Part shown: piece after piece, positions 61,550-64,000 of the stretch
Layout of the letters: every line of letters begins with the position of its first letter
Position numbering within the stretch: position 1 is the first letter of the stretch
Notes under the pieces: generated by a model
The model's input: only the letters and a program-made list of their open reading frames with translations
The model's database searches: none
What the model was told of the DNA's origin: nothing
Assembly: GCF_017299535.1 (NCBI RefSeq)
Contig: NZ_CP071238.1
Location: 4,092,001 to 4,156,000 of the forward strand
Origin: Serratia marcescens subsp. marcescens ATCC 13880
GTDB taxonomy: Bacteria > Pseudomonadota > Gammaproteobacteria > Enterobacterales > Enterobacteriaceae
Direction of reading: 5' to 3'
DNA length: 64,000 bases
Made by a program: the position numbers and the translations under genes

Positions 61550-61580
61550 AAAAAAAACCGGCGCAGTTGCCTGCACCGGT
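61550..61580 (-). terminator. Rho-independent terminator of lysS
   Basis: On the minus strand ACCGGTGCAG pairs with CTGCGCCGGT (one mismatch) around a TTGC-type loop, followed by a run of T residues. It lies 20 bp after the lysS stop codon. Confidence 0.85.
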
Positions 61581-61599
61581 TGTTTCACGCTAAACGGAA

Positions 61600-63117
61600 T
61601 TATTTCTGTGGGCGCATCGCCGGGAACAGAATCACGTCGCGGATGGTGTGGCTGTTGGTGAACAGCATCACCATGCGGTCGATGCCGATGCCCAGACCGG
61701 CGGTCGGCGGCAGGCCGTGCTCCAGCGCGGTGACGTAGTCTTCGTCGTAGAACATCGCTTCGTCGTCGCCGGCGTCTTTGGCGTTCACCTGATCGGCGAA
61801 GCGCTGCGCCTGGTCTTCGGCGTCGTTCAGCTCGGAGAAGCCGTTGCCGATTTCACGGCCGCCGATGAAGAACTCGAAGCGGTCGGTGATTTCCGGGTTC
61901 ACGTCGTTGCGGCGCGCCAGCGGCGACACTTCAGCCGGGTATTCGGTGATAAAGGTCGGCTGAATCAGATGGCTTTCCGCCACTTCTTCGAAGATCTCGG
62001 TCACGACGCGGCCCAGACCCCAGCTCTTCTCAACCTTGATGCCGATGGATTCAGCGATGGCCACCGCTTTGCCCATGTCGGCCAGGTCAGCCAGATCGGT
62101 TTCCGGACGGTATTTCTTGATCGCCTCGGTCATGGTCAGCTTCTCGAACGGCTTGCCGAAGTCGAACACTTCATCGCCGTACTGCACCTGAGAGGTGCCC
62201 AGCACTTTCTCGGTCAGGGTGCGGAACAGGGTCTCGGTCAGCTCGATCAGGTCTTTGTAATCCGCGTAAGCCATGTAGAGTTCCATCATGGTGAACTCTG
62301 GGTTATGACGCGGAGAAACGCCTTCGTTGCGGAAGTTGCGGTTGATTTCGAACACGCGCTCGAAGCCGCCGACCACCAGACGCTTCAGATACAGTTCCGG
62401 CGCGATGCGCAGGTACATGTCGATATCCAGCGCATTGTGGTGAGTGATGAATGGGCGCGCGGACGCGCCACCCGGGATCACCTGCATCATCGGGGTTTCG
62501 ACTTCCATGAAGCCGCGTTCCACCATGAAGTTGCGGATAGCCGACATCACCTGCGAACGCACTTTGAAAGTGTTGCGCGATTCTTCGTTGGCGATCAGAT
62601 CCAGGTAACGCTGGCGGTAACGGGTTTCCTGATCCGCCAGGCCGTGGAATTTATCCGGCAGCGGACGCAGCGCTTTGGTCAGCAGACGCAGTTCGGTGCA
62701 GTGGATCGACAGTTCGCCGGTCTTGGTTTTGAACAGCTTGCCGCGCGCGCCGAGGATATCGCCCAGGTCCCACTTCTTGAACTGCTCGTTGTACACGCCT
62801 TCAGCCAGATCGTCGCGCGCGACGTACAGCTGAATGCGGCCGCCCACGTCCTGCAGCGTGACGAAGGATGCCTTGCCCATAATGCGGCGGGTCATCATGC
62901 GGCCGGCGACGGTCACTTCTACGCCCAGCGCTTCCAGCTCTTCGTTGTCTTTATCGCCGTATGCAGCGTGCAGTTTGTCGGAGGTGGAATCGCGACGGAA
63001 GTCGTTCGGGAACGCAATGCCGTTCTCACGCAGGCCGGCCAGTTTCTCGCGGCGGGACTGCAGTTCGTTATTGAGATCCAGCGCCTGATCGGCGCCCTGT
63101 ACTTGTTGTTCAGACAT
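61600..63117 (-). CDS. lysS: Lysyl-tRNA synthetase (class II)
   Basis: Charges tRNA-Lys with lysine. The 505 residues match E. coli LysS. An N-terminal OB-fold anticodon-binding domain (about 65-150; [20 protein letters not shown]) precedes the class II catalytic core with motif 1 near [17 protein letters not shown], motif 2 [18 protein letters not shown] and motif 3 [16 protein letters not shown]. It starts 9 bp after the prfB stop codon, the conserved prfB-lysS operon. Confidence 0.97.
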   Translation of the reverse strand: MSEQQVQGADQALDLNNELQSRREKLAGLRENGIAFPNDFRRDSTSDKLHAAYGDKDNEELEALGVEVTVAGRMMTRRIMGKASFVTLQDVGGRIQLYVARDDLAEGVYNEQFKKWDLGDILGARGKLFKTKTGELSIHCTELRLLTKALRPLPDKFHGLADQETRYRQRYLDLIANEESRNTFKVRSQVMSAIRNFMVERGFMEVETPMMQVIPGGASARPFITHHNALDIDMYLRIAPELYLKRLVVGGFERVFEINRNFRNEGVSPRHNPEFTMMELYMAYADYKDLIELTETLFRTLTEKVLGTSQVQYGDEVFDFGKPFEKLTMTEAIKKYRPETDLADLADMGKAVAIAESIGIKVEKSWGLGRVVTEIFEEVAESHLIQPTFITEYPAEVSPLARRNDVNPEITDRFEFFIGGREIGNGFSELNDAEDQAQRFADQVNAKDAGDDEAMFYDEDYVTALEHGLPPTAGLGIGIDRMVMLFTNSHTIRDVILFPAMRPQK

Positions 63118-63126
63118 TTCTATTCC

Positions 63127-64000
63127 TCATAACCCGGCTTTCAAACTTGCCTCAATGAATTTATCCAGGTCGCCATCCAGTACGGCCTGCGTGTTACGCG
63201 TTTCGACGTTGGTGCGCAAATCCTTGATGCGGGAGTCATCCAGCACGTAAGAACGGATTTGGCTGCCCCAGCCGATGTCGGACTTGTTGTCTTCCATCGT
63301 CTGCTTATCAGCATTTTTCTTTTGCATCTCAAACTCGTACAGCTTGGCTCGCAGCTGTTTAAACGCTTGATCCTTGTTCTTATGCTGAGAACGATCGTTC
63401 TGGCACTGCACCACGATGTTGGTTGGCAGGTGAGTAATACGTACGGCGGATTCGGTTTTGTTGACGTGCTGACCGCCCGCACCGGAGGCGCGGTACACGT
63501 CGATACGCAGATCCGCCGGGTTGATTTCGATATCGATATCGTCGTCCACTTCCGGGTAGATGAACACCGAGCTGAACGAGGTGTGGCGACGGCCGCCGGA
63601 GTCGAACGGGCTCTTGCGCACCAGGCGATGCACGCCGGTTTCAGTGCGCAACCAGCCGAACGCGTAGTCGCCGATGATCTTGATGGTGGCCGATTTCAGG
63701 CCCGCGACGTCGCCGTCGGACTCTTCGATCACTTCGGTCTTGAAGCCCTTGGCTTCGGCCCAGCGCAGGTACATGCGCAGCAGCATGCTGGCCCAGTCCT
63801 GCGCTTCAGTGCCGCCGGAACCGGCCTGGATATCCAGGTAGCAGTCGGCGCTGTCGTACTCGCCGGAGAACATGCGGCGGAATTCCAACTGATCCAGCTT
63901 GCTCATCAGTTGATCCAGCTCGGCGACCGCTTCGTTGAAGGTCTCTTCGTCGTCGGCTTCCACCGCCAGTTCCAGCAGCCCGCCGACGTCTTCGCCGCCC
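63127..64000 (-). CDS. prfB: Peptide chain release factor 2, C-terminal part (cut by window edge)
   Basis: Release factor recognising UAA and UGA. The reading frame is open to the window end; codons beyond 63963 read [12 protein letters not shown], as in the E. coli protein. The catalytic GGQ motif ([19 protein letters not shown]) and the anticodon-like SPF tripeptide ([12 protein letters not shown]) are intact. The programmed +1 frameshift site near codon 25 lies outside the window, so it cannot be examined. Confidence 0.96.
   Translation of the reverse strand, partial: GGEDVGGLLELAVEADDEETFNEAVAELDQLMSKLDQLEFRRMFSGEYDSADCYLDIQAGSGGTEAQDWASMLLRMYLRWAEAKGFKTEVIEESDGDVAGLKSATIKIIGDYAFGWLRTETGVHRLVRKSPFDSGGRRHTSFSSVFIYPEVDDDIDIEINPADLRIDVYRASGAGGQHVNKTESAVRITHLPTNIVVQCQNDRSQHKNKDQAFKQLRAKLYEFEMQKKNADKQTMEDNKSDIGWGSQIRSYVLDDSRIKDLRTNVETRNTQAVLDGDLDKFIEASLKAGL

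Noticed and set aside
61648..63132. 494-aa plus-strand open frame opposite lysS
   Set aside because: The lysS gene is unmistakable on the minus strand; this frame is a codon-bias artefact.
1..64000. CRISPR arrays, insertion sequences and prophage genes
   Set aside because: I saw no regularly spaced repeats, transposase, integrase or phage structural genes.

Overview
The window comes from a GC-rich member of the Enterobacterales, most probably Serratia (S. marcescens group). The evidence is gene order and close protein similarity to the E. coli core blocks thyA-lgt-ptsP-rppH-mutH-ygdQ-ygdR-tas-lplT-aas-omr-galR-lysA-lysR and tRNA-Gly/lysS/prfB, together with accessory genes typical of Serratia. 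The species was not tested by any search.

Layout. 1-17.3 kb is the conserved block: lipoprotein maturation (lgt), the nitrogen PTS (ptsP), RNA 5' processing (rppH), a DARS2-like cluster of DnaA boxes, mismatch repair (mutH), lysophospholipid salvage (lplT-aas), the OmpR-regulon sRNA OmrA/B (one copy), galR with a probable autoregulatory operator, and divergent lysA/lysR. A BisC-type molybdoenzyme gene lies between omr and galR. 17.3-61.2 kb is a mosaic accessory stretch. It holds a LysR-controlled periplasmic metallo-beta-lactamase-fold protein with altered metal ligands; a YddA-like ABC exporter; an N-acetylgalactosamine-type PTS operon (agaR-kbaZ-agaVWEF) without its downstream enzymes; a CynX/NimT permease followed by two very small overlooked genes on the opposite strand; yojI; an L-lactate unit (LysR, lldP, lldD); a MoaF-like/MFS operon behind two perfect palindromes; a luciferase-like oxidoreductase; betT/betI around a BetI box; an Atm1-like ABC transporter; an AraC-GyrI regulator; the amidase activator actS; ycaC with a divergent LysR; hdeD; an OmpA-like envelope operon; and a translationally coupled pair of a 2-oxoglutarate/Fe(II) dioxygenase and a class V PLP enzyme. 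52.7-61.2 kb is a ketogluconate module: a GntR-like LacI regulator, a three-subunit periplasmic gluconate-type dehydrogenase (3Fe-4S flavoprotein, triheme cytochrome c, Tat-type small subunit), a YhcH/YiaL-family protein, a 2-hydroxyacid (2-ketogluconate) dehydrogenase and an MFS importer. 61.4-64 kb returns to core: tRNA-Gly(CCC), lysS and the 3' part of prfB.

How the genes work together. The last module can be read as a loop in which a sugar acid is oxidised in the periplasm, the keto-acid is imported and then reduced in the cytoplasm. The lactate unit pairs permease and FMN dehydrogenase. The Aga operon imports and phosphorylates an amino sugar whose later catabolic enzymes must be encoded elsewhere. 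No CRISPR array, insertion sequence, prophage or integrase was seen. The most promising undescribed material is the dioxygenase/PLP pair, the micro-operon at 29.1-29.4 kb, and the envelope operon at 49.1-50.3 kb.
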